Shown: in pieces, positions 14,394 through 24,286 of the stretch
How positions within the stretch are numbered: the stretch's first letter is position 1
Layout: each line of letters begins with the position of its first letter
Virus record (IMG/VR): IMGVR_UViG_3300050138_000073
Location: 1 to 46,438 of that record
Strand: one strand, 5' to 3'
DNA from: a virus
DNA length: 46,438 nucleotides
Position numbers and translations under genes: made by a program
The notes under the pieces: model-generated
Told to the model about the DNA's origin: nothing
The model's database searches: none
What the model saw: the letters and a program-made list of their open reading frames with translations, nothing else

Positions 14394-17382
14394 CCAAACA
14401 GAAAATGTCGTCATCAAGGTTACGGAAACCGGCACCGATGATACGGCCGCAAAGCTTGCTAATCTTGGCGTAGCTGGCGACGCAGCGGGCGCCAAGGTCG
14501 CCGCCAGCCTTGCGGCGGCTGGCGCGGCGCAAGATGCCTTCGTTAATTCGCTCGCCAAGGCTACACAAGCCGCCCAGGCCGCCGCCCAAGCCGACGATGG
14601 CTTGGCCAGTGCCGCCGGCCGCGTCACGGGCGCCACGCAAGCCGCCACGGGCGCCACGCAAGCCAACGCGATCGCAGCCGCCGAGGCAGCGGACAAGACA
14701 CAATTTGTTTCGGCCGCCCACGTCGCGGCGGCCTCGTCAGCAACAGCTCACATCGCTTCTGTAAACAGCTTAACGAATTCCTATTCGGCGCTTGGCAGCA
14801 TCATGAAGTTGACGGCGCTTATTATGTCAGTCAGCATATTTGAGAAAGCGCAGGACGCCGCCACGACAACTAACAATATCCTGCAACGGTTGACCAAGAC
14901 AACCGGCGACTATGATACCGTCTACAAGCGGTTGATGGACACTTCGAATGCAACCGGTCAATCGTTTGAGGTAACGGTTAAAGCTTTCCAATCGCTACGC
15001 GTAGCGACGGCGGGCCAAGGCAAGACAAACGATGAAATTGCCACGTCAATCGACACGATCAGCAAGGCAATGCAGCTATCAGGAACGTCGAGTGAGCACC
15101 AATCGCGGTTATGGCGTGATTTGACGGAAAGTTCGGCCGGCGCCACATTAAGCAGTCGCCAGCTCGTTACGATCTTGGCGCAAGCTCCCGGCGTCATGGA
15201 AGCTATTACGATCGGCGCAGGCAAGACAGTTTCGCAATTGCTCGCCATGTCGTCTGCGCACAAAGCGGCGGGCGGCGTCATCAAGTTGGCCAACACCGAT
15301 ATTACGGTGTCGGAACAACTGCGCATTGACAGCGAGACGCGCCATCTCAAAGTAGCGCAGGACGCCGACTTGAAGCTTTCGCTTAGTGGCACGGCGAGCG
15401 CCAAACAGATAACAGCGGCTCATAAGGTCGTGAAGGACAGCCTTCAAACGTTGGGCGATACTCATACGCGTATCTCGGCAACCATTGACGCCGCCACGGA
15501 AAAGAATTCGGCGGCGATGCAAAAAGGCGCCAAAGAGACGACGGATACCATTGACATCTTAGTCAAGGCCAACGCGCCCATAACGGCGCAAGTTCAATCT
15601 TTCACGTTGACGATTGCACAATCTTTTTCCGTGTTGAACAACAATCTTATCGCCTATCTCAACCCGGCGCACAATGTTGTGGGCGTCAATAAACTAATCT
15701 CGGAAGGCATCATTGCGATCGGCGCGGCGCTTCCGGCTCTTATCCCGATGGTTCTCGCCTTCGGTGCGGCGTGGCTTGTCATTGAAGCAGTGACTATTCT
15801 TAACACGATCAGAAAGGCAATCGTTGAGCTAACCGTTTACTTGGTCACAACTGCCATCCCGGCGGTGCTCGGATTTGTCGCGTCGTTCTTCACGCTCCCC
15901 GGTTTAGTCATCGCCGCCGCCGCCGCACTTCTCGTCTTTGTTATAGGCGTCGATAAAGTTAAGGCAGCGATAGGCTTTGCTATTGATTATGCCAAGACAT
16001 TCGGAACCGAAGCGGTCAAAACGTTCACCGATGCGTTCACAGACGCCACTAAGACGACAAAGGCATTTCAAGATCAAGCTGGTGCGATCAATGGCATGAC
16101 GGCGGCTATGGGCGCCTACGCCAACGTTGCCGGCGCAGCTCTTGCCGGCCAAGGCGGCAGCTCCGTGTCAACCGGCGCGCAAGATTGGACCGGCGGCCCT
16201 GGCTCAAACAATGGTCCGTCGCAAACTTCGGGCGGAATGCCGTTATTCGGTGGTGGTGGCACGGGTGTGTCAACCGTTCCGCAACTCAGCTCGACGGGCG
16301 GGGCAATTCCGCAACTGCGATCAGGCGGTGCGATAACAATACCGGGCGCCGGACCTCCCGATACGCAGCTCGTGCAATTCATGGCATCGCCCGGCGAACG
16401 CATCATCATTCAAACGCCAGCGCAACAGGCCGACAAGATACCGCACTTTCGTAGCGGCGGTCAGCTCAACATCACTAAGAACCAAATTTCAGACGCCGTG
16501 TCGCTTGGCCTCACGGGATTAAACGTTGCTTACGTCGCGTCCGGTTCAAACAGTCTTGTGGGCTATAACGCGCCGGCTCCGTCTGCAAATGCCGTCGCCT
16601 CCGTCCCGGCAACTACAACTCCCACGTCGAGTGCAACGCCGGCAACGGCGCCGACTAACACTTGGACAACTCCCGACACTAATTCGATAACGGCGCCCGA
16701 ATTAGCTTCGATTGCTTACTATGAAGCGATTTACGCGGCGAGAGGCGGTAACGGCGTAACTCCCGGTTCAAGCGACGATTGGGTCAATAACTTAGCTATC
16801 ATGGAGCGGCTTGGTGATCCTGGCGGCCCTCAAGAGTATGCCTATTATCCTTTTGGCGGGACCAACACAGGCGGCAAATCAAAGGTCAACACTTGGACGG
16901 GTGTGCTATCATTGAACCAAGATGGCACTGCTAATCGTGGCGGCCAATACTTAACTTGGCCAACGTCGGGTGCAATCAAGTCAAGCGACACGTCATCGCT
17001 CGGTAAAGCTAAGTTGAATATGACGCCTGTTTCATCGAGCGCCGACAACTACCCGTTTGTTAGCGGCGGAACATCGAATGCACAGCAGATCAACAATTAT
17101 CCGTTTGTTAGTAGCGGAACGTCAGCTTATGCCCGCGACGGGCTTGATCTTACAGTGCCAGGGACGGGCGCGGTTGACAGCCGCGTCCTATCGATGGCCG
17201 TCTCACCGGGTGAGCAAATCAGCGTCAAGACACCAGCTCAGCAGCGAGCCGCCAATGATGGCAGCGGCGGTAAGTCGCTCGTGCAGAATATCACGATCCA
17301 AACGACCGACGCCGATAGCTATGGCCGATCGAGCAAACAGATCATGCGTGATCTGGCCAACAAAATTCAGGCGGCATTCTAA
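14386..17382 (+). CDS. Tail tape measure protein
   Basis: A 998-aa protein, by far the longest helical protein of the tail block. The start is TTG 14386, set by a strong AGGAGGG eight bases upstream. The N-terminal 350 residues are Ala-, Thr- and Lys-rich helix. Hydrophobic segments at about 451-470 and 487-522 may insert in the host membrane during ejection. The C-terminal third is Gly/Thr/Ser/Pro-rich with repeats: SPGE-TPAQQ modules at about 653-681 and 926-953, and NYPFVS twice at about 887-913. Roughly 1.5 angstrom per residue predicts a tail near 150 nm. Confidence 0.9.
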   Translation: MADQTENVVIKVTETGTDDTAAKLANLGVAGDAAGAKVAASLAAAGAAQDAFVNSLAKATQAAQAAAQADDGLASAAGRVTGATQAATGATQANAIAAAEAADKTQFVSAAHVAAASSATAHIASVNSLTNSYSALGSIMKLTALIMSVSIFEKAQDAATTTNNILQRLTKTTGDYDTVYKRLMDTSNATGQSFEVTVKAFQSLRVATAGQGKTNDEIATSIDTISKAMQLSGTSSEHQSRLWRDLTESSAGATLSSRQLVTILAQAPGVMEAITIGAGKTVSQLLAMSSAHKAAGGVIKLANTDITVSEQLRIDSETRHLKVAQDADLKLSLSGTASAKQITAAHKVVKDSLQTLGDTHTRISATIDAATEKNSAAMQKGAKETTDTIDILVKANAPITAQVQSFTLTIAQSFSVLNNNLIAYLNPAHNVVGVNKLISEGIIAIGAALPALIPMVLAFGAAWLVIEAVTILNTIRKAIVELTVYLVTTAIPAVLGFVASFFTLPGLVIAAAAALLVFVIGVDKVKAAIGFAIDYAKTFGTEAVKTFTDAFTDATKTTKAFQDQAGAINGMTAAMGAYANVAGAALAGQGGSSVSTGAQDWTGGPGSNNGPSQTSGGMPLFGGGGTGVSTVPQLSSTGGAIPQLRSGGAITIPGAGPPDTQLVQFMASPGERIIIQTPAQQADKIPHFRSGGQLNITKNQISDAVSLGLTGLNVAYVASGSNSLVGYNAPAPSANAVASVPATTTPTSSATPATAPTNTWTTPDTNSITAPELASIAYYEAIYAARGGNGVTPGSSDDWVNNLAIMERLGDPGGPQEYAYYPFGGTNTGGKSKVNTWTGVLSLNQDGTANRGGQYLTWPTSGAIKSSDTSSLGKAKLNMTPVSSSADNYPFVSGGTSNAQQINNYPFVSSGTSAYARDGLDLTVPGTGAVDSRVLSMAVSPGEQISVKTPAQQRAANDGSGGKSLVQNITIQTTDADSYGRSSKQIMRDLANKIQAAF

Positions 17383-17984
17383 TGGCATTCGACAACATTA
17401 GGCTCCCGGTTGACATTGAGCAAGGCGCTCAATTCGGCCCCACGTTCTCAACTACCGTGCTGCAACTGTCGAGCGGTAAAGAGCAACGCAACCAAAATCG
17501 CGGGCGCCAACTATGCGCCGGCGACATTGCTTATGGTATTCAGAGCAAGACTGATTACATGGCCGTGCGGACATTCTTTTACGCTCGCCGTGGTCGGGCT
17601 CGTGGTTTCTTGTTCAAGGATTGGAGCGACTTTCAGTCGAATGGATTGCAGACGCTTGGCACCGGCAACGGATCAAACAAAGACTTCCCGATTGTCAATG
17701 TCTATGACGATGGGGTGAATGCCTACACGCGAACGATCACGCGGCCGATTAACGACGCTAATTTCCTCGTATTCAACAATGGTTCATTGGTGAGTAGCAG
17801 CGATTACACTGTGGATACAACCGGGCTTCACTTTACAACGGCGCCTGTTACTGCGCACGTCATTACTTGCTCATTTGAGTTTGACGTGCCAGTGCGGTTT
17901 GACGCCGATGCATTCCTGATCACGATGGATCAAGTTGAGGCGGGACAAGTCGGGCAGCTTCCAATTATGGAATTGCTGGAATGA
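17382..17984 (+). CDS. Distal tail protein, DUF2460 (GTA-type)
   Basis: A 200-aa protein of the DUF2460/TIGR02217 family, which occurs in gene transfer agents of Rhodobacterales and in alphaproteobacterial siphophages. It shows the usual FGPTFSTTVLQLSSGKEQRNQNR opening, DYMAVRTFFYARRGRARGFLFKDWSDFQ in the middle, and the beta-rich C-terminus. It should form the distal tail ring that joins tube to hub. The ATG shares its first base with the preceding TAA. Confidence 0.88.
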   Translation: MAFDNIRLPVDIEQGAQFGPTFSTTVLQLSSGKEQRNQNRGRQLCAGDIAYGIQSKTDYMAVRTFFYARRGRARGFLFKDWSDFQSNGLQTLGTGNGSNKDFPIVNVYDDGVNAYTRTITRPINDANFLVFNNGSLVSSSDYTVDTTGLHFTTAPVTAHVITCSFEFDVPVRFDADAFLITMDQVEAGQVGQLPIMELLE

Positions 17985-18952
17985 GGACGGTATCGGGCGG
18001 CCTCGCAACACGGCTGGCGAATGAGACGACAACGCTTTGTCGATTGCTCACGATCATTCTCGCCAACGGCACAACCACGTATAGATTTGTCGATCTTGAT
18101 TATCCGATTACGGTTGCTGGCAATCTCTATTCGGCTGATTATGCATTCGACGTGTCGGCAATCGAAGTCAAGCTTGGCACGGGAACCGCCAGTTCATACA
18201 AGGTCGATTTGGCGTTAAGCGCCGCTTCGATCAGTCGCGATATTGTTGAGAGCGGAGCACTTGACGGTGCGGATATTGAGGTTCGTATTGTTGATTATCA
18301 GAGTTTGTCTGATGGCACGGTTTTATTGCTTAAAGGCACGCTTGACGAGTGCGAATATAAGGACAAGCTTGTGGCGTCGATTGACGTAGCAACGCTGTTA
18401 TCGCAAAGTCTACAGATATTTGTTGAAGCCTTTTCAAGCAACTGCCGTGCTGATCTTGGCGACGCACGCTGTAAGGTTCCGCTCGTGTCGGCCTCAACCG
18501 ACACACACGGCAATCCAATGCACGCCAGCTTTACCGTTACCAGCTCGCCAACGGACTTCCAAGTTCTCGGCACAGATTTAGCGGACGCCGATGGAACATG
18601 GGATAACGGCCTCGTGCTGTTTCTGACGGGCGCCAATGAGGGCTTCGCCTTAGAGATCGGAACGTATGCCGGCGGCGATATTACGCTATCATTGATCACG
18701 CCCTTTCCATCCGTCATAGGTGACACGGGAACGGTCTATGCCGGGTGTAACAAGATACTTGGCGATGGTTCCGACCCGACAACGGGCGGTTGCACCAAAT
18801 ATCAAAACTGGCTCAACTTCCGTGGTGAACCGTTCTTTGCCGATCCCGCAGTGACGCAAGCAACACCGGGCTCAATACCGGGTGTAACGGTAGCAGCTCC
18901 GCCCGCGCCTCCGCCTCCGCCGCCGATCAACGGGGCAATACCAATCGCATGA
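17981..18952 (+). CDS. Tail hub protein, DUF2163 (GTA-type, probable Fe-S)
   Basis: A 323-aa protein of the DUF2163/TIGR02218 family. Four conserved cysteines are present in the order expected for this family: C155 and C164 (SNC then ARCK), C256 (YAGCNK) and C271 (GGCTK), before NWLNFRGEPFF. In the related Rhodobacter gene transfer agent the hub carries an iron-sulfur cluster, so one is likely here. The C-terminus ends in a Pro-rich tail. It overlaps both neighbours by ATGA. Confidence 0.88.
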   Translation: MRTVSGGLATRLANETTTLCRLLTIILANGTTTYRFVDLDYPITVAGNLYSADYAFDVSAIEVKLGTGTASSYKVDLALSAASISRDIVESGALDGADIEVRIVDYQSLSDGTVLLLKGTLDECEYKDKLVASIDVATLLSQSLQIFVEAFSSNCRADLGDARCKVPLVSASTDTHGNPMHASFTVTSSPTDFQVLGTDLADADGTWDNGLVLFLTGANEGFALEIGTYAGGDITLSLITPFPSVIGDTGTVYAGCNKILGDGSDPTTGGCTKYQNWLNFRGEPFFADPAVTQATPGSIPGVTVAAPPAPPPPPPINGAIPIA

Positions 18953-21900
18953 CAATCTCTTACACGTCCAAATTCAACTATATAATGAAGGATTGGTTTT
19001 TCACGTCGTTTTCGCGTGTCAACACGACTAGCGCACTCGGCACGCAAGGCACGGGCTCGGATTTGGCAGCGAGCCCGTATGGAAGCCCGATACCGATCTT
19101 ATTCGGCAAGGCAATTGTTCCTGGCGTTGCGATCTGGTCGGGCGAAATTCTCAACGTAGTAGACGTGACAACTACGCAGACGGGCGCCGTGCTAGAAAAC
19201 CAAGGCGGCGGCGGTCCTATGAACGGCACGCTGGATTGGTTCAAAGAGGGTCCGGTAACAACGTCTTCAACGTCGGCTTTGACCGGCAATCAAGTTGCAG
19301 ACTTGGCCGTTGCATTCGGCACACGGGCGCCAGGGACCAACAAATGCACGATCCTTAGATTGTGGGTAAATAGTATTCTTGTTTACGATCAGACTAACGG
19401 CACGTCGATTGTCGATAGCGGCCAATTCAATTACACGCTGTATAACGGCGACGAAACACAGTTGCCCGATCCGACTATCGTGGCGGCCGAGGGCAACAAG
19501 ACGCCGGGATTTCTCGGCTTGGTCTATGCCGTGTTCAAGGCTTTTCCGTTTGCAGCAAGCGGCGGCGCCTTTCCGAGTATCTCGGCGGAAGTTAGCTGTT
19601 CATCTAAGATGGAAAACCCGGTATTGCCGTTTAATTCTCTCGGCAATTCCGGCACGCCAGTATATACCAGCAACCAATATCTGATTAATTGGGCCAACTC
19701 GGAACTCTATGTTAATGATAAGACAACCAATTGGGACAACTACGATATTGATAATGCTGTTCTCAAATCGAATAACGCTATAGGCGCAGAGATAAGCACC
19801 GATGCAATGGCGCTTTCGTTAGACGGAAAATTTGCCTACACGTTTGACGGTTCGATTGTGTCCAATTCAACGATCTTGTATGTTATGGACGCACAGACGG
19901 GCGCGATATTGTCATCGTTCGGTAACACCGGAGCGTCAACGGTCAATGATGCAGCCGACATTATGCATCCCGCATGGCTCCATGCTGTTCGCGGGACGTA
20001 TGGCGTTGATGAGTATTTAGCGTCCGCTTCACTTCTAAACGGCCGCTGTAGCGCTTGGGAGCGTAACGGCGTTGGTCCGATCGCATTCCATGCGGATTAT
20101 ACAGTTGTCGGCGGCACTGCCGGAATTGCGATCAAAGCTGTTACGAATGGCGTCAACAAGTTCTTTCCGGCCGCTGCTATGTCAGCAGCTCCGCCAATTG
20201 ATCAACAAAACTTTTCATTCTTTTATTTCCTCAAGTTTGGGAATGTCTATTGTGTCACGTTGGCCAAGACAATTCAGCCGACAAAGGGGCTCACTGCTAT
20301 TCAATTTCCGATGCTCTACTTACCGCGTATCGCAACCGGCGGCACTAATCCGCTTACTAACTCTTGGACGATGGCTGTTGGGACCGATGGCATTGAGCTG
20401 ACGGATATTGCCTTTGCAGCAAATGAACACGCAGTCTATGGCATGACGGGGCCGCCCGATGATCCTTGGCTTACAATCCTTGTCGTCAATACCGTTGCCG
20501 GCACAAGCTACGTGCGGCGTTATGACAGCATGTGGAACCGAAAGGATTATACGGCGCAAGCCCTAGAAGTCTTGGACGCCCCGTCGCAAGCCCATATGAC
20601 GCTAGTATTCGACATTCAAATTCCGTTCCATGCGTTCAATGATCAAACGGATTTTATCAGCCAAGATCAGCGGCGCCCTGGAACATACTGGCTCATGAAT
20701 GTGATCTCCGGTCAGTATGTTAAGCTCGTCAATTTCGAGACGGGAGAGCAACAAGCGTATGACGAGGGCTTGCCAACGTATGTCAACGCGCTTGACCTCA
20801 CGACCATGTATGGCTTTGCGTTCTCTCGTCTCGACGTATTTGATCCATTGACCGGGACGGCGATTTATGTAGGCTCGCAAGGCGCTTCAACGCTGGCGCC
20901 ATATCCTGGCAAGGCGGCTCTATGGGTCACTGACGACGGCGGTTTACTCTTGTCGAGCCTCTTGTTGCAGTATTGTCTTGCCGCCGGCTATCTCGCGACT
21001 GACATTGACGTGACCGGCGTTGTGTCTAACGACACGACGGTTACAGGATCAATTATAAATACAAGCGTTGATCTATCAACGTTGCTTGGTCAAGTGTGCG
21101 AGCTGTTCCGCGTTGACGTGGTTGAAAGCGAGGGCAAGATTAAGTTCTCGCGCAAGACGCGTGGCGTTGGTATGGTTGTCGATTTCGATTTGACGGACGA
21201 TGATCTTGCGCAGCTACAGCAGTCTTCTAGCAATGACGGCACGCTTGTTGACAGCGACCGTAATCCGTCGCTATTGCCGTCCATTCTCGTGACTAACTAT
21301 CTCGACTATGACAATCTTTGCGCGATCGGTTCGCAGTCGGCAAAGCGGCGGACGTTCCCATTTGCGACAACAAAGCTCACTGCGCAAGAGACGCTCAATG
21401 TGCCAGTTATTATGACGGCGAGCGAGGCGCTTTATTGGACTACGTTTTGCTTATTTGATCAATGGGCCGGCGATACGCTCAACACGATCCGCACTGGCCA
21501 AGCGAACCTTGCGGCGGAGCCCGGCGACATTGTGAAGCTCACGCGAGCTGACGGCAAAGTCTATGTGATGAAAGCTGAGACGACAACGCTTAATGCTGAT
21601 CTATCGGTGACGATCATCGGCCGCACGTTCAACCAATTCAACAATCCTGTTGTGCCGCCGCCGATCCCTGGCACGCCTCGCCAGCAATTGCTTCGTGCTA
21701 CCGACGTTGCCTTGTTCATGCTTGACAACTTCCTCTATGATCCCGCCGCCGATCCTGGCGATGGGTCGCGGATACCGTATTGTTATGCAGTGAATGCACC
21801 GGCCTCGATACAAATCTTGCGCGGCTCAACCTACGCTGATTTTGCTGCAACTACGCAAATTGCCGTTACCGGCAGTCCTGTGGGCACGCTTGCCGATCGG

Positions 21901-22644
21901 CCGCTCAAGTTCATGTGGCAAACGGATACGGTTAACACGATCGTAATTGATCCGGCGTCGGGTGATCCGGCTGGAATTCAAACAGTATCGGATGCCGAAT
22001 TCTTGGCTGGTGTCAATGCCCTGGTGATCGGTGCGAGCGAGCGTTGGGAGCTGGTCTATTTTAAGACCGTTGTTCACAACGCTAATGGCACGTTGACGCT
22101 TAGCAACTTGTTGCGCGGTCGGCGGGGAACCGACGTGTTCGCAGGAACGCATACCGGCAGAGATACCGTTGTGTTTCTTCCATTCTTGCCGTTGACGTTT
22201 TCAATAGGTGAATTAGGGGTTACGGAAAGTATTCGCGTTGCCAATCTCAGCTCGCCGTTGCGCCCGGCGATCGTCAACACATGGACTTCAAACGGCGGCC
22301 CGTTGAAGCCTTGGGCGGGCTCCGTTCCCAAGGCGGCTTATTCCGGCGGCGACATAGACTTGACATGGTATCGCCGGACCCGGCTAGCGAGCGTGCTTCA
22401 TGACGGCGACGGCTTGACGCCACTTGGCGAGGCGACGGAGGCTTACGAAGTCGATATTTACAAAGCCGGCGTTGTGATCCGCACGATTGCCGGGCTTACG
22501 GCCTCGGCTGCTACCTACACGGCCGCGATGCAGACGACCGACACAAATTCGGGCCTTGCCAGTATCGAAGTCGCCATCTATCAATTGAGCGCAATCATGA
22601 AGCGGGGCTATGCCCGGCACGTAACAGTGGACGTAACGCCGTGA
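18949..22644 (+). CDS. Large central tail tip / baseplate protein (J-like)
   Basis: A 1231-aa protein following DUF2460 and DUF2163, in the position of the large tip protein of gene transfer agents and lambda J. The N-terminus shows the typical SPYGSPIPILFGKAIVPGVAIWSG (residues about 42-65), and about 190-215 the GFLGLVYAVFKAFPF strand. A phage-tail_3-like region lies around 700-900 (DLSTLLGQVCELFRVDVVESEGKIKF). The C-terminal end is beta-rich and probably fibronectin-like. It should form the tip that meets the host receptor. Confidence 0.85.
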   Translation: MTISYTSKFNYIMKDWFFTSFSRVNTTSALGTQGTGSDLAASPYGSPIPILFGKAIVPGVAIWSGEILNVVDVTTTQTGAVLENQGGGGPMNGTLDWFKEGPVTTSSTSALTGNQVADLAVAFGTRAPGTNKCTILRLWVNSILVYDQTNGTSIVDSGQFNYTLYNGDETQLPDPTIVAAEGNKTPGFLGLVYAVFKAFPFAASGGAFPSISAEVSCSSKMENPVLPFNSLGNSGTPVYTSNQYLINWANSELYVNDKTTNWDNYDIDNAVLKSNNAIGAEISTDAMALSLDGKFAYTFDGSIVSNSTILYVMDAQTGAILSSFGNTGASTVNDAADIMHPAWLHAVRGTYGVDEYLASASLLNGRCSAWERNGVGPIAFHADYTVVGGTAGIAIKAVTNGVNKFFPAAAMSAAPPIDQQNFSFFYFLKFGNVYCVTLAKTIQPTKGLTAIQFPMLYLPRIATGGTNPLTNSWTMAVGTDGIELTDIAFAANEHAVYGMTGPPDDPWLTILVVNTVAGTSYVRRYDSMWNRKDYTAQALEVLDAPSQAHMTLVFDIQIPFHAFNDQTDFISQDQRRPGTYWLMNVISGQYVKLVNFETGEQQAYDEGLPTYVNALDLTTMYGFAFSRLDVFDPLTGTAIYVGSQGASTLAPYPGKAALWVTDDGGLLLSSLLLQYCLAAGYLATDIDVTGVVSNDTTVTGSIINTSVDLSTLLGQVCELFRVDVVESEGKIKFSRKTRGVGMVVDFDLTDDDLAQLQQSSSNDGTLVDSDRNPSLLPSILVTNYLDYDNLCAIGSQSAKRRTFPFATTKLTAQETLNVPVIMTASEALYWTTFCLFDQWAGDTLNTIRTGQANLAAEPGDIVKLTRADGKVYVMKAETTTLNADLSVTIIGRTFNQFNNPVVPPPIPGTPRQQLLRATDVALFMLDNFLYDPAADPGDGSRIPYCYAVNAPASIQILRGSTYADFAATTQIAVTGSPVGTLADRPLKFMWQTDTVNTIVIDPASGDPAGIQTVSDAEFLAGVNALVIGASERWELVYFKTVVHNANGTLTLSNLLRGRRGTDVFAGTHTGRDTVVFLPFLPLTFSIGELGVTESIRVANLSSPLRPAIVNTWTSNGGPLKPWAGSVPKAAYSGGDIDLTWYRRTRLASVLHDGDGLTPLGEATEAYEVDIYKAGVVIRTIAGLTASAATYTAAMQTTDTNSGLASIEVAIYQLSAIMKRGYARHVTVDVTP

Positions 22645-23327
22645 GCAACAATCTTAATCTCGATCAACTGACAACTGGTCAATCCTCGAAAGAGGCGACA
22701 ATCAACGCGGCGACGGCGCAGCTCGACGCGGCGTTGACTGAAACTCTGGCACTCGATTTTACGGCCGCTGACATTGTAATCTCAGCCGCCAACTATGAAC
22801 GGAACCTTCGGTTCACGCTGACGAATACGGGCACGCATCATCAATTGACGTTGCTTGCCCAAAAGAAACTTTCACTGCTATCAAATGGCAGTGGCCATGC
22901 CGTTAGTGTGATCCTTGGAACAACTACGCTGATCGTTCCCGATGGCCAGCACAATCTTGTCTATACGGACGGAACCGCCAACGGGCTTTTCTTGATCAGT
23001 GCTTCACCGCTTGTTGTCGGCGCCATCAACGATCAAACAGGAACAACTTACACGTTTGCCTCGGGCGATGCTAGCGTTGGAATGGTGCGAGGCGACAACG
23101 TTGGCGCGCAAACATACACGATCCCGCCCAATTCAAGTGTTCCTTTCCCGCTCTTGCAAACGATCATCATTGCACAAAAGGGAGCTGGTGCAATAACGAT
23201 TGTCGGCGGCGCGGGCGTGACAACGCCGTCATTGGGCGGCCTCTTGGCAACATCCGGTCAGTATGCCGAGATAGCAATCACGCAAACGGTTATCGACGAA
23301 TGGTATGTGTCGGGGGCCTTAGCATGA
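22641..23327 (+). CDS. Tail tip accessory / fibre-related protein
   Basis: A 228-aa protein in an ATGA overlap with the tip gene. It starts NNLNLDQLTTGQSSKEATINAA, an N-terminal pattern common in phage tail-fibre adaptor proteins that bind the tip. The remainder is beta-rich with IPPNSSVPFPLLQTIIIAQKGAGAITIVGG, resembling a small beta-sandwich repeated in other fibre proteins. A role in attaching or forming the receptor-binding structure is likely, but no catalytic motif exists. Confidence 0.65.
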   Translation: MSNNLNLDQLTTGQSSKEATINAATAQLDAALTETLALDFTAADIVISAANYERNLRFTLTNTGTHHQLTLLAQKKLSLLSNGSGHAVSVILGTTTLIVPDGQHNLVYTDGTANGLFLISASPLVVGAINDQTGTTYTFASGDASVGMVRGDNVGAQTYTIPPNSSVPFPLLQTIIIAQKGAGAITIVGGAGVTTPSLGGLLATSGQYAEIAITQTVIDEWYVSGALA

Positions 23328-24280
23328 ACAAGCTACTTATTGGCATTCTGGCAAGCGCGGGCGGCGCATCGCCGCCGCCTCCCCCTCCGCCGCCGCCTCC
23401 GTCAACGTCTTATGCTAACCTCGGTGGCCAAGGGCTTCGCCAAGCTCCTATCACTTGGACTACAAACGCCGTCTCCGGTTCCCAAGATGCAAGCTATTTG
23501 CTTGATGGTGTTCACGGCAACGTCTACTATATTAACGGCGGCCAAACGGGGCGTGAATGGCGTTGGGACTTCGGACAGTCTGTTTTTATCGATGAAGCGA
23601 CTTGGTATCAAGACAGCATCAATTCGCAAGGGACATGGAAATTTCAAGGATCATCGGACGATATTACATACATTGACATAGGAGGCACGTTCAATCTTGG
23701 CGCGTCTGCAACGGATGTCTTAACGTCGCTCAACGGCAACACGTCGGCTTATCGTTACTACAAACTATTGCAGACGGCCGGGGTAACAAGCAGTGGACCC
23801 TATCTGCAAGAGATTGAATTCAAGATCGATGCCCACACGACGGGGTATCTCAATCCGACGTATGGCATGGGCGATCGCTCCGCCAATATCACCGTCTCGT
23901 CAACTGGCGGTCTGTGTGCCGGCGGCGGCGCCAATGAACAACAATGGGTCAAGGATAGTTTCACGCAAGCTAACTACTTCAACAGTCTGTCGAGTGCTTC
24001 GCTGACGTTTGACTTAGGCACTGCGCACAAGATCAATGAAGCTTTCTTTACGATGCTTACTACCCCTACCGCTCAAGGGACTTGGCAGTGGGCGGGCTCA
24101 AATGACGATATAACCTATGTCAGCATAGGATCGACGTTCGCAATAGGAGCCGTTGCCCACCAACGGTTGACTACGTTGAACGGTAACACGACAGCTTACC
24201 GTTACTACCGAATGACGCTAACAAGTGGGAATAGCAACAATACGCCGTATATCGGCGGCTTCCAATTCAGCATAGGATAG
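23324..24280 (+). CDS. Putative receptor-binding protein with two discoidin-like domains
   Basis: Start chosen at ATG 23324 (ATGA overlap). The 318-aa product has a short hydrophobic N-terminus, ten consecutive Pro at 17-26, and two related F5/8 type C (discoidin-like) repeats at about 80-167 and 228-317. Each shows TWxxxGSxDDITY, then TxLNGNTxAYRYY. Such domains bind carbohydrates and occur in phage receptor-binding proteins. Position between tip and lysis genes is consistent with host recognition. Confidence 0.75.
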   Translation: MNKLLIGILASAGGASPPPPPPPPPPSTSYANLGGQGLRQAPITWTTNAVSGSQDASYLLDGVHGNVYYINGGQTGREWRWDFGQSVFIDEATWYQDSINSQGTWKFQGSSDDITYIDIGGTFNLGASATDVLTSLNGNTSAYRYYKLLQTAGVTSSGPYLQEIEFKIDAHTTGYLNPTYGMGDRSANITVSSTGGLCAGGGANEQQWVKDSFTQANYFNSLSSASLTFDLGTAHKINEAFFTMLTTPTAQGTWQWAGSNDDITYVSIGSTFAIGAVAHQRLTTLNGNTTAYRYYRMTLTSGNSNNTPYIGGFQFSIG

Positions 24281-24286
24281 AGGACA

